Shown here one piece after another: positions 23,501 to 34,600 of a stretch of 64,000 bases of DNA (position 1 is the first letter of the stretch; each line of letters starts with the position of its first letter). This stretch comes from Cafeteria roenbergensis (Eukaryota; Sar; Bigyra; Bicosoecida; Cafeteriaceae). Under the pieces are notes generated by a model, which had not been told where the DNA came from, did not search any database, and saw only the letters and a program-made list of their open reading frames with translations. The stretch covers positions 62,001-126,000 of the forward strand of contig VLTN01000080.1 of assembly GCA_008330645.1 (NCBI GenBank). Reading direction: 5' to 3'. The translations under genes and the position numbers were made by a program.

Positions 23501-26500
23501 CTGACGACGGGCGCGGGCGGCAGCTCGTCGTCGGGCGCGGCGACGCTGTCGTCCGGGTCTGTGAGCGGCGGCACGTCGGGCACGGTGACTGTGTCGTCGG
23601 GTGATGGGACTGGCGGCGGGGCCGGCGCCGTGGTGGTCAAGGCTGGCGGTGCCGACACTGGCGCAGGGGCGGCCGTGAGTGTGGTGGGCGGCGCGTCGTC
23701 GGGCGGCCTGGGAGGGCCAGCGAGCCTGGTTGGCGGCGCGACGACCAACGCGGCTACGGCGGGCGGGTCCGTGAGCGTGCTGAGCGGAGTGGGCACGTCG
23801 GCGTCGGGCACGGTTGTGTTGGCGTCCGCGGACGGGGCCGGCGCGGTCAACTCCGGGTGGGTGCTGCTGACCTCGGGCGACTCGGCGAGCGGCACGGCTG
23901 GCACGGTGTCCGTGTCGTCGGGCACTGCGGGCACGTCGAGCGGGAACGTGGTCGCGGACACGGGTGCGGGCTCGGCGTCGTCGGGCACGCTGACGCTGAC
24001 GACGGGCGCGGGCGGCAGCTCGTCGTCGGGCGCGGCGACGCTGTCGTCCGGGTCTGTGAGCGGCGGCACGTCGGGCACGGTGACTGTGTCGTCGGGCGCG
24101 GGCACGACGGGCACTGGCGCGCTCACTGTGGCGACTGGCACGGCCAGCGGTGGTCCGTCGGGGGCGCTCGCGCTGTCGAGTGGCGGCGGCACGACCGGCA
24201 CCGGGGGCGTGACGGTGGCCAGTGGCGATGCGTCGGCGGGTGTGTCGGGAGGCGCCACGGTGACCACGGGCACGGGTACCACGTCGTCGGGCACGCTGAC
24301 GCTGACGACGGGCGCGGGCGGCAGCTCGTCGTCGGGCGCGGCGACGCTGTCGTCCGGGTCTGTGAGCGGCGGCACGTCGGGCACGGTGACTGTTTCGTCT
24401 GGTGATGGGACTGGCGGCGGGGCCGGCGCCGTGGTGGTCAAGGCTGGCGGTGCCGACACTGGCGCAGGGGCGGCCGTGAGTGTGGTGGGCGGCGCGTCGT
24501 CGGGCGGCCTGGGAGGGCCAGCGAGCCTGGTTGGCGGCGCGACGACCAACGCGGCTACGGCGGGCGGGTCCGTGAGCGTGCTGAGCGGAGTGGGCACGTC
24601 GGCGTCGGGCACGGTTGTGTTGGCGTCCGCGGACGGGGCCGGCGCGGGTCAACTCCGGGTGGGTGCTGCTGACCTCGGGCGACTCGGCGAGCGGCACGGC
24701 TGGCACGGTGTCCGTGTCGTCTGGCACTGCGGGCACGTCGAGCGGGAACGTGGTCGCGGACACGGGTGCGGGCTCGGCGTCGTCGGGCACGCTGACGCTG
24801 ACGACGGGCGCGGGCGGCAGCTCGTCGTCGGGCGCGGCGACGCTGTCGTCCGGGTCTGTGAGCGGCGGCACGTCGGGCACGGTGACTGTGTCGTCTGGTG
24901 ATGGGACTGGCGGCGGGGCCGGCGCCGTGGTGGTCAAGGCTGGCGGTGCCGACACTGGCGCAGGGGCGGCCGTGAGTGTGGTGGGCGGCGCGTCGTCGGG
25001 CGGCCTGGGAGGGCCAGCGAGCCTGGTTGGCGGCGCGACGACCAACGCGGCTACGGCGGGCGGGTCCGTGAGCGTGCTGAGCGGAGTGGGCACGTCGGCG
25101 TCGGGCACGGTTGTGTTGGCGTCCGCGGACGGGGCCGGCGCGGTCAACTCCGGGTGGGTGCTGCTGACCTCGGGCGACTCGGCGAGCGGCACGGCTGGCA
25201 CGGTGTCCGTGTCGTCTGGCACTGCGGGCACGTCGAGCGGGAACGTGGTCGCGGACACGGGTGCGGGCTCGGCGTCGTCGGGCACGCTGACGCTGACGAC
25301 GGGCGCGGGCGGCAGCTCGTCGTCGGGCGCGGCGACGCTGTCGTCCGGGTCTGTGAGCGGCGGCACGTCGGGCACGGTGACTGTGTCGTCTGGTGATGGG
25401 ACTGGCGGCGGGGCCGGCGCCGTGGTGGTCAAGGCTGGCGGTGCCGACACTGGCGCAGGGGCAGCCGTGAGTGTGGTGGGCGGCGCGTCGTCGGGCGGCC
25501 TGGGAGGGCCAGCGAGCCTGGTTGGCGGCGCGACGACCAACGCGGCTACGGCGGGCGGGTCCGTGAGCGTGCTGAGCGGAGTGGGCACGTCGGCGTCTGG
25601 CACGGTTGTGTTGGCGTCCGCGGACGGGGCCGGCGCGGTCAACTCCGGGTGGGTGCTGCTGACCTCGGGCGACTCGGCGAGCGGCACGGCTGGCACGGTG
25701 TCCGTGTCGTCGGGCACTGCGGGCACGTCGAGCGGGAACGTGGTCGCGGACACGGGTGCGGGCTCGGCGTCGTCGGGCACGCTGACGCTGACGACGGGCG
25801 CGGGCGGCAGCTCGTCGTCGGGCGCGGCGACGCTGTCGTCCGGGTCTGTGAGCGGCGGCACGTCGGGCACGGTGACTGTGTCGTCGGGTGATGGGACTGG
25901 CGGCGGGGCCGGCGCCGTGGTGGTCAAGGCTGGCGGTGCCGACACTGGCGCAGGGGCGGCCGTGAGTGTGGTGGGCGGCGCGTCGTCGGGCGGCCTGGGA
26001 GGGCCAGCGAGCCTGGTTGGCGGCGCGACGACCAACGCGGCTACGGCGGGCGGGTCCGTGAGCGTGCTGAGCGGAGTGGGCACGTCGGCGTCGGGCACGG
26101 TTGTGTTGGCGTCCGCGGACGGGGCCGGCGCGGTCAACTCCGGGTGGGTGCTGCTGACCTCGGGCGACTCGGCGAGCGGCACGGCTGGCACGGTGTCCGT
26201 GTCGTCGGGCACTGCGGGCACGTCGAGCGGGAACGTGGTCGCGGACACGGGTGCGGGCTCGGCGTCGTCGGGCACGCTGACGCTGACGACGGGCGCGGGC
26301 GGCAGCTCGTCGTCGGGCGCGGCGACGCTGTCGTCCGGGTCTGTGAGCGGCGGCACGTCGGGCACGGTGACTGTGTCGTCGGGCGCGGGCACGACGGGCA
26401 CTGGCGCGCTCACTGTGGCGACTGGCACGGCCAGCGGTGGTCCGTCGGGGGCGCTCGCGCTGTCGAGTGGCGGCGGCACGACCGGCACCGGGGGCGTGAC

Positions 26501-29500
26501 GGTGGCCAGTGGCGATGCGTCGGCGGGTGTGTCGGGAGGCGCCACGGTGACCACGGGCACGGGTACCACGTCGTCGGGCACGCTGACGCTGACGACGGGC
26601 GCGGGCGGCAGCTCGTCGTCGGGCGCGGCGACGCTGTCGTCCGGGTCTGTGAGCGGCGGCACGTCGGGCACGGTGACTGTTTCGTCTGGTGATGGGACTG
26701 GCGGCGGGGCCGGCGCCGTGGTGGTCAAGGCTGGCGGTGCCGACACTGGCGCAGGGGCGGCCGTGAGTGTGGTGGGCGGCGCGTCGTCGGGCGGCCTGGG
26801 AGGGCCAGCGAGCCTGGTTGGCGGCGCGACGACCAACGCGGCTACGGCGGGCGGGTCCGTGAGCGTGCTGAGCGGAGTGGGCACGTCGGCGTCGGGCACG
26901 GTTGTGTTGGCGTCCGCGGACGGGGCCGGCGCGGTCAACTCCGGGTGGGTGCTGCTGACCTCGGGCGACTCGGCGAGCGGCACGGCTGGCACGGTGTCCG
27001 TGTCGTCTGGCACTGCGGGCACGTCGAGCGGGAACGTGGTCGCGGACACGGGTGCGGGCTCGGCGTCGTCGGGCACGCTGACGCTGACGACGGGCGCGGG
27101 CGGCAGCTCGTCGTCGGGCGCGGCGACGCTGTCGTCCGGGTCTGTGAGCGGCGGCACGTCGGGCACGGTGACTGTGTCGTCTGGTGATGGGACTGGCGGC
27201 GGGGCCGGCGCCGTGGTGGTCAAGGCTGGCGGTGCCGACACTGGCGCAGGGGCGGCCGTGAGTGTGGTGGGCGGCGCGTCGTCGGGCGGCCTGGGAGGGC
27301 CAGCGAGCCTGGTTGGCGGCGCGACGACCAACGCGGCTACGGCGGGCGGGTCCGTGAGCGTGCTGAGCGGAGTGGGCACGTCGGCGTCGGGCACGGTTGT
27401 GTTGGCGTCCGCGGACGGGGCCGGCGCGGTCAACTCCGGGTGGGTGCTGCTGACCTCGGGCGACTCGGCGAGCGGCACGGCTGGCACGGTGTCCGTGTCG
27501 TCTGGCACTGCGGGCACGTCGAGCGGGAACGTGGTCGCGGACACGGGTGCGGGCTCGGCGTCGTCGGGCACGCTGACGCTGACGACGGGCGCGGGCGGCA
27601 GCTCGTCGTCGGGCGCGGCGACGCTGTCGTCCGGGTCTGTGAGCGGCGGCACGTCGGGCACGGTGACTGTGTCGTCTGGTGATGGGACTGGCGGCGGGGC
27701 CGGCGCCGTGGTGGTCAAGGCTGGCGGTGCCGACACTGGCGCAGGGGCAGCCGTGAGTGTGGTGGGCGGCGCGTCGTCGGGCGGCCTGGGAGGGCCAGCG
27801 AGCCTGGTTGGCGGCGCGACGACCAACGCGGCTACGGCGGGCGGGTCCGTGAGCGTGCTGAGCGGAGTGGGCACGTCGGCGTCTGGCACGGTTGTGTTGG
27901 CGTCCGCGGACGGGGCCGGCGCGGTCAACTCCGGGTGGGTGCTGCTGACCTCGGGCGACTCGGCGAGCGGCACGGCTGGCACGGTGTCCGTGTCGTCGGG
28001 CACTGCGGGCACGTCGAGCGGGAACGTGGTCGCGGACACGGGTGCGGGCTCGGCGTCGTCGGGCACGCTGACGCTGACGACGGGCGCGGGCGGCAGCTCG
28101 TCGTCGGGCGCGGCGACGCTGTCGTCCGGGTCTGTGAGCGGCGGCACGTCGGGCACGGTGACTGTGTCGTCGGGTGATGGGACTGGCGGCGGGGCCGGCG
28201 CCGTGGTGGTCAAGGCTGGCGGTGCCGACACTGGCGCAGGGGCGGCCGTGAGTGTGGTGGGCGGCGCGTCGTCGGGCGGCCTGGGAGGGCCAGCGAGCCT
28301 GGTTGGCGGCGCGACGACCAACGCGGCTACGGCGGGCGGGTCCGTGAGCGTGCTGAGCGGAGTGGGCACGTCGGCGTCGGGCACGGTTGTGTTGGCGTCC
28401 GCGGACGGGGCCGGCGCGGTCAACTCCGGGTGGGTGCTGCTGACCTCGGGCGACTCGGCGAGCGGCACGGCTGGCACGGTGTCCGTGTCGTCGGGCACTG
28501 CGGGCACGTCGAGCGGGAACGTGGTCGCGGACACGGGTGCGGGCTCGGCGTCGTCGGGCACGCTGACGCTGACGACGGGCGCGGGCGGCAGCTCGTCGTC
28601 GGGCGCGGCGACGCTGTCGTCCGGGTCTGTGAGCGGCGGCACGTCGGGCACGGTGACTGTGTCGTCGGGCGCGGGCACGACGGGCACTGGCGCGCTCACT
28701 GTGGCGACTGGCACGGCCAGCGGTGGTCCGTCGGGGGCGCTCGCGCTGTCGAGTGGCGGCGGCACGACCGGCACCGGGGGCGTGACGGTGGCCAGTGGCG
28801 ATGCGTCGGCGGGTGTGTCGGGAGGCGCCACGGTGACCACGGGCACGGGTACCACGTCGTCGGGCACGCTGACGCTGACGACGGGCGCGGGCGGCAGCTC
28901 GTCGTCGGGCGCGGCGACGCTGTCGTCCGGGTCTGTGAGCGGCGGCACGTCGGGGACGGTGACTGTGTCGACGGGCGCGGGCACGGCGGGCACTGGCACG
29001 CTCACTGTGGCGACTGGCACGGCCAGCGGTGGTCCGTCGGGGGCGCTCGCGCTGTCGAGTGGCGGCGGCACGACCGGCACCGGGGGCGTGACGGTGGCCA
29101 GTGGCGATGCGTCGGCGGGTGTGTCGGGGGGCGCCACGGTGACCACGGGCACGGGTACCACGTCGTCGGGCACGCTGACGCTGACGACGGGCGCGGGCGG
29201 CAGCTCGTCGTCGGGCGCGGCGACGCTGTCGTCCGGGTCTGTGAGCGGCGGCACGTCGGGCACGGTGACTGTTTCGTCTGGTGACGGGACTGGCGGCGGG
29301 GCCGGCGCCGTGGTGGTCAAGGCTGGCGGTGCCGACACTGGCGCAGGGGCGGCCGTGAGCGTGGTGGGCGGCGCGTCGTCGGGCGGCCTGGGAGGGCCAG
29401 CGAGCCTGGTTGGCGGCGCGACGACCAACGCGGCTACGGCGGGCGGGTCCGTGAGCGTGCTGAGCGGAGTGGGCACGTCGGCGTCTGGCACGGTTGTGTT

Positions 29501-31079
29501 GGCGTCCGCGGACGGGGCCGGCGCGGCCAACTCCGGGTGGGTGCTGCTGACCTCGGGCGACTCGGCGAGCGGCACGGCTGGCACGGTGTTCGTGTCGTCT
29601 GGCACCGGAGGCACCTCGAGCGGGAACGTGGTCGCGGACACGGGTGCGGGCTCGGCGTCGTCGGGCACGCTGACGCTGACGACGGGCGCGGGCGGCAGCT
29701 CGTCGTCGGGCGCGGCGACGCTGTCGTCCGGGTCTGTGAGCGGCGGCACGTCGGGCACGGTGACTGTGTCGACGGGCGCGGGCACGACGGGCACTGGCGC
29801 GCTCACTGTGGCGACTGGCACGGCCAGCGGTGGTCCGTCGGGGGCGCTCGCGCTGTCGAGTGGCGGCGGCACGACCGGCACCGGGGGCGTGACGGTGGCC
29901 AGTGGCGATGCGTCGGCGGGTGTGTCGGGAGGCGCCACGGTGACCACGGGCACGGGTACCACGTCGTCGGGCACGCTGACGCTGACGACGGGCGCGGGCG
30001 GCAGCTCGTCGTCGGGCGCGGCGACGCTGTCGTCCGGGTCTGTGAGCGGCGGCACGTCGGGGACGGTGACTGTGTCGACGGGCGCGGGCACGGCGGGCAC
30101 TGGCACGCTCACTGTGGCGACTGGCACGGCCAGCGGTGGTCCGTCGGGGGCGCTCGCGCTGTCGAGTGGCGGCGGCACGACCGGCACCGGGGGCGTGACG
30201 GTGGCCAGTGGCGATGCGTCGGCGGGTGTGTCGGGGGGCGCCACGGTGACCACGGGCACGGGTACCACGTCGTCGGGCACGCTGACGCTGACGACGGGCG
30301 CGGGCGGCAGCTCGTCGTCGGGCGCGGCGACGCTGTCGTCCGGGTCTGTGAGCGGCGGCACGTCGGGGACGGTGACTGTGTCGACGGGCGCGGGAACGGC
30401 GGGCACTGGCGCGCTCACTGTGGCGACTGGCGCGGCCAGCGGTGGTCCGTCGGGGGCGCTCGCGCTGTCGAGTGGCGGCGGCACGACCGGCACCGGGGGC
30501 GTGACGGTGGCCAGTGGCGTGGCGTCTGCTGGAGCGTCTGGGACTCTGCTTCTCTCGAGCGGAGCTGCTTCGGGAGGCAGCTCGGGACATGCAATCCTTG
30601 CTGCGGGTGCTGTGTCTGGCGGATCTGCAGCTGGCTCGATCTCGCTTCTGGGTGGGACTGGCGACAGTGGCAATGGAGGGAGCATCTACTTGGAGCCCGG
30701 GTCTTCATCGACGGGGACTGCTGGGTCGGTACAGATTGGCGGAGGGTCACCGTTCCGCGCAGTGTTCGCCGGTGCAGTTGACCTGTCGAGCAAATGGACG
30801 AGCTCAACCACGCTGGCTGCCGGAGAGCGGAACAAGGACACCTTCTCTGGGGCGGACATTGCCAGCATCGTTAACTGGACCCCTGCTGTGGGCGACATTG
30901 TGTTGGTGCAGCCCCAGTTCGACCACGACGGAAGCAGTTCGGACGACTTCATGCACGTGTCAGGCCGAGTGTCAGCTGCCGGGGACTTGGAGATCACTGT
31001 CGCGAACAGCCAGGGCTCGACCACGTCCCTTTCGGCATACTTGACAGGCACGTACGGCATCGTCGTGTACCGAGTGTAG
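14534..31079 (+). CDS. Secreted EGF-repeat protein with long beta-solenoid-like repeat domain
   Basis: Exon 1 (14534-14561, 28 nt, phase 1) ends at GTGAGC. A 531-nt intron ends in a long C/T tract and CAG at 15092, and exon 2 runs 15093-31079. The junction creates a clean signal peptide: MRRPPAALLGR, then a hydrophobic core ending AGPALAQ, then CPDRC. Three EGF-like modules (Cys-rich, DNA 15150-15620) and a fourth near 16375-16450 surround a region rich in N-glycosylation sequons. From about 18389 to 30520 come glycine/serine/threonine repeats with a ~17-residue period (SGTVTVSSGDGTGGGAG type), which suggests a parallel beta-solenoid adhesin. The unique ending (TYGIVVYRV, stop 31077-31079) shows no membrane anchor. 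The frame is broken by length changes near 20222 (+1), 22396-22405 (net +2) and 24646 (+1), all in near-identical repeats. Without them the product is about 5,336 residues; taken literally it stops at 20515. Function inferred: cell-surface or matrix adhesion. Confidence 0.8.
18389..30520 (+). repeat. Nested coding tandem repeat: 495-bp (D) and 306-bp (A) modules
   Basis: Two module types alternate and share their last ~100 bp. D begins GDGTGGGAG and spans 165 codons; A begins GAGTAGTG or GAGTTGTG and spans 102 codons. Reading left to right the order is A DD A DDD A DD A DD A DDDD A DDDD AA D AAA, with the last A merging into unique sequence. Each module is itself built of ~16-17-residue repeats. 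Copies are nearly identical, differing by synonymous or single-codon changes (for example tctggc/tcgggc). Confidence 0.9.
24088..28661 (+). repeat. Two adjacent near-identical ~2,286-bp blocks (A-D-D-D-D)
   Basis: Block 1 (about 24088-26376) and block 2 (about 26377-28661) carry the same order of minor variants. The shared markers are gcaggggcagcc at 25458 and 27742, the tctggcacgg variant near 25596 and 27882, and the same order of tct-ggc and tcg-ggc codons. This points to a recent tandem duplication. Confidence 0.75.
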
Positions 31080-31640
31080 GCGCCTCGGGGCTTGGCTTGT
31101 CCCACTTTGCTGCGGTGGCTGGACACCAACCTCCTGCGTCGGTGTGCTTCTTGGCGACTTCATTTGGTATCTCATGAGTTGAGCTTCGTGTTGCGTGTCA
31201 CCATCGCCATCATCAATGTGCGTTCGTTTTTGCGATGGCTGCCTCGAGGTCGAGAAGCCATCTTTTGCCTATTCAGTTTCGCATCCACGAACGTGGATAG
31301 CAGCAGGTGAGTGACGGACACACCATGCGCGGGGATCAGTTGTGGGCGCGGTTCGGAGCTGCCCAGGGTCGTTGCTCCACTCAAAAACGCACTCCGGTCG
31401 GTGCAATCGAAATGACGACAGCATCGTACTTCCTGCAGCGAAGGAACACAAAAGCAGGGCCGAAGGCCAGCGAAGCCAAGTGCTGTCAGCCCCAGTTTTG
31501 CGCACCTTTCCGGCTCGAGCTTCAGTCGTTCTCATGCCGGAAGTCGTTTGCTGTGTCGATCGCAAGGTTCCCAGCCGTGTCAGTCGTGATCGGTATGAAA
31601 GAGTCAGTCAGTTTTGTGAGTCGGGAATCCAGTCCGTGAG
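31080..31640. other. Convergent intergenic spacer, no gene seen
   Basis: The stretch separates the stop of the plus-strand solenoid gene from the stop of the minus-strand receptor gene, so it must hold both 3' UTRs and termination signals. It is visibly less GC-rich than its neighbours. I see no AATAAA, RNA gene or convincing open frame. Confidence 0.6.
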
Positions 31641-34600
31641 TCAATCCCTCAGGTCGGCAAGCGTCGCGTCGGCCTCTACGACATCGGAGTCGCGCTCGCC
31701 GTCTGTGTGGCGGAGCAGCGGGCCGTCTCCTTTCGTCTTGGCCATCGAAAGCAGCTTGAGCGCGCCTGCTGCGGAAGATTCACGTCGCTTGGCCTTGCTT
31801 CGCAGGGAGGCCAAGCCATGGGCCGTTCCCGCCGCCTTGGCCTTCGCAGCTGCTGCGGACGCACTCCCCGTAGCTCCTCCGGACGCAGCAGCCAGGGCCA
31901 GCGTTCGGGAGTCAGTGGCCTTGCCGGGACGAGTTTCAGCTTCGGTCTCCTCGGGCCCCTCGCTCACAGCGGCGCGGACCTGCTTGAAAGTGCGTTTGCT
32001 CTGGGAAGCGCCCGGACCAACGCCTCGCCTCGACTTTCCCGCCCGAAGGCGAGAGCGGTTGCTCGCCCGGAACGTCGCGGCCGCTGCCTCTTGAATTTTG
32101 ATGCGCTCCATCTCGGCGTCGCGGCTCCGCGTGGTGAGAGCCAGCTGCTGCTCGAGGGTGCCGAGAACCTGGGTCACGCGGGCAAAGTCTTCTCTGAACC
32201 GCGTCCACCCTTCCTGGGACATGGCGGCGGCATCGTCCTCTTCTTCGCCGTCCAGCTTGTTGGCCATTTGAAACACCGAGCGCCGCTGCTTTCGCATCTC
32301 CCTGTGCCTGGACGCATCGACAAGGCAAGCGCAGAACGTCGCTCTGCGAGCTGGCTGAATGGTGACGATGACATCGTACAAGAAAATGCACGCCATGTAC
32401 AGCAGGGAAAGGCCGATGACCACCAAGGTGGCCCACGTCAGAATCTGGCGCTGCAGGTCGTAGAACTCGTCGTCGAGCCTCCCAGACTCGAAGCACACCC
32501 CTGCCAGGGTGATGAAGATCGCAGCGCTGAGCAGCGTCCCTTCAAAGTTGTTGTAGTCCAGGATGCGAGAGTAGATCAGCTCGCCGAGCTGCATGGAGGC
32601 GGCCTCCCTGCGCCGCTCCTCCAGAGCAGACATGCTGCCGATGCCGCGAGATCCAAGGGCCGCCACCGTGCTGGAAGAGGTGCCGCCGCCGGCAAAGACT
32701 GCCTCGCTGACCGCATCCGCTGCCTTGCTGGCTTCATCCGGTCGAAGGGTGTCGTCGAACTCGTCAGCAAGACCGCCAAGCGCTTTGGAGATGACGGGCG
32801 CTCTTCCCTCGCGCTTTGCAGCCGCTATTTCCGCCCTCCTCGCCTCACGGCGGTTCCAGTTTGTCACAACCAGCTTCCTGTCCCCGGGACTCATGTACGG
32901 CCGCGTCTGCACTTGCGCGGTGTATGAGACGAACAAGATGAGCAGCGTCAGCGACAGCTGGAATCCGGGCTGGGTGTTGAACATCAGACTGGTTACGGCG
33001 ATGAGGAACTTCCGCGCCACCACCGCAAGCATCCACCAGTAGGTAGCAGGCCGGAACATGTACAGGAGCCGCCTGAAGCTGTCGTAGAACGCCTTTGCGC
33101 GGGACTGGGACAGAGGAGAGAGCTCCTGGCCCTTGGCTCGCAGGTACTGTGCGTAGGGGATCAAGTGCCGTCCGCGCCACATGACAGTTGCCAGAAGGAT
33201 CGGCAGACCCGCGCTGTAGACCACAACTGCCATGGCAGCGAAGGGCAGAATCCGAAGGTGCACCCCGCCCGGCTCGTAGCATGGCTCGAACACCGCCTGC
33301 AGGTAGCCATTCGTGTTGCCATCAGGCGGGTTGGTTTGCACGCAGTTGAAGGCTGCAAGTGAGGGGGTGGGGTGGGAGGGAGGGGTCATGGGACAGGGCA
33401 CTCGCGATCAGAGCACTGCGCGGAACAGGCAACACGCTCCTGGGCGGAGCCGGGCAGCCATGGACCAACTGGGCGCAGAACGGAAACGGCAACGGCGGAA
33501 AGGCGGGTCTCACCGTCCAGCGCGGTCTTCGTCTCTTGCATGTAAATGAACAGCATCAGCAAGACTGCAGCGCCAATCAGACCAGGAACGTGGCTTTGCC
33601 TCTGGCCCTTTTTGCTGCGCTTTACGAGCGTGTTCCACAAGTAGCCTGCCAGAGCCACCACTACCAGCAGCGCCAGCGCGCAGAGTGGGAGCCCGACGAT
33701 TCCCAGGAACTTCTGCTCGTAGTCCAGGTCGGGCGAAATGCACTCAGGTGCTGCCAGTTCCAAGTTGAGGTTGAACGCCGACATGAACTGCGGACAGACG
33801 TCTCGCCACACGCCCGGAGTCACAAGCGGCGTTGTTCCGGTGCGTGAGGCGCGGCCTGCGTCGACGCAGCATGAGGGAGCGAGGCATGCGGGCGACCATT
33901 CCCTCACCTTGAAGGCGTCCCGGATGATGGGCGGCCACTGAACTCGGGCGGAAGTGAAGATTGCCAGAACCTGGAAGTAGTCCACACTGATTTGGATCTG
34001 CAACTCCAAAAGGCCGCCAACGGTGGGGAAGAGACCTCAGAGCAGCTGGCAAGCTTTGCGCGCAAGAGCCGACGAGCTGCGCCACACAGCCTTCGGGCGA
34101 CACGAAACGCGCAGGGCATGCCAGCTCCAGCACAAGCTCACCAGCGCCATGTTCAAGCCACGAGAGTTGAGCAAGTAGCCTGCCGCTCCGAGGACCATGA
34201 CAGCGACCACGATGCCAATGACGATGATCCAAGGCTGGTCGGGACTGCAAGATGGATGGGGCGCAGACGGAGAACACCAGCAGCAGGCACGGCGCAGGAG
34301 AGCGATGTCAAACAGTGAAGGAGAGCAACAGCCACGAAGCAAACTTGGTTTCGCGGGGTGCAAGCTGGGGAAGCGCGCAAGAGCAAGAGACTTACCACTT
34401 TTCGCAGAGTCCTGCGATTCGGTACGCCTGGCCGCGGACGCAGCGGGCGCATCGCTCCCCTTCGTACAGGTCAGCGCACACGTTGTCGCCGAGGCAGGCC
34501 TCCTTGGGCTCGCAGGGCACAATGTTTGGACACACTTCCCTCTGCTGCCGCTCGATCGGGCACACGTCGTTTGGGGTGAGAAGGGCCTGCTTCCACCACC

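Noticed and set aside
18389-30685. A 4,098-codon open frame on the minus strand (Pro/Asp/Val-rich), plus others on the same strand
   Set aside because: It is the antisense of the solenoid repeats. One stop-free module copied many times makes any open antisense frame enormous. The plus frame has a signal peptide, EGF modules upstream and a unique end, so it is the coding one.
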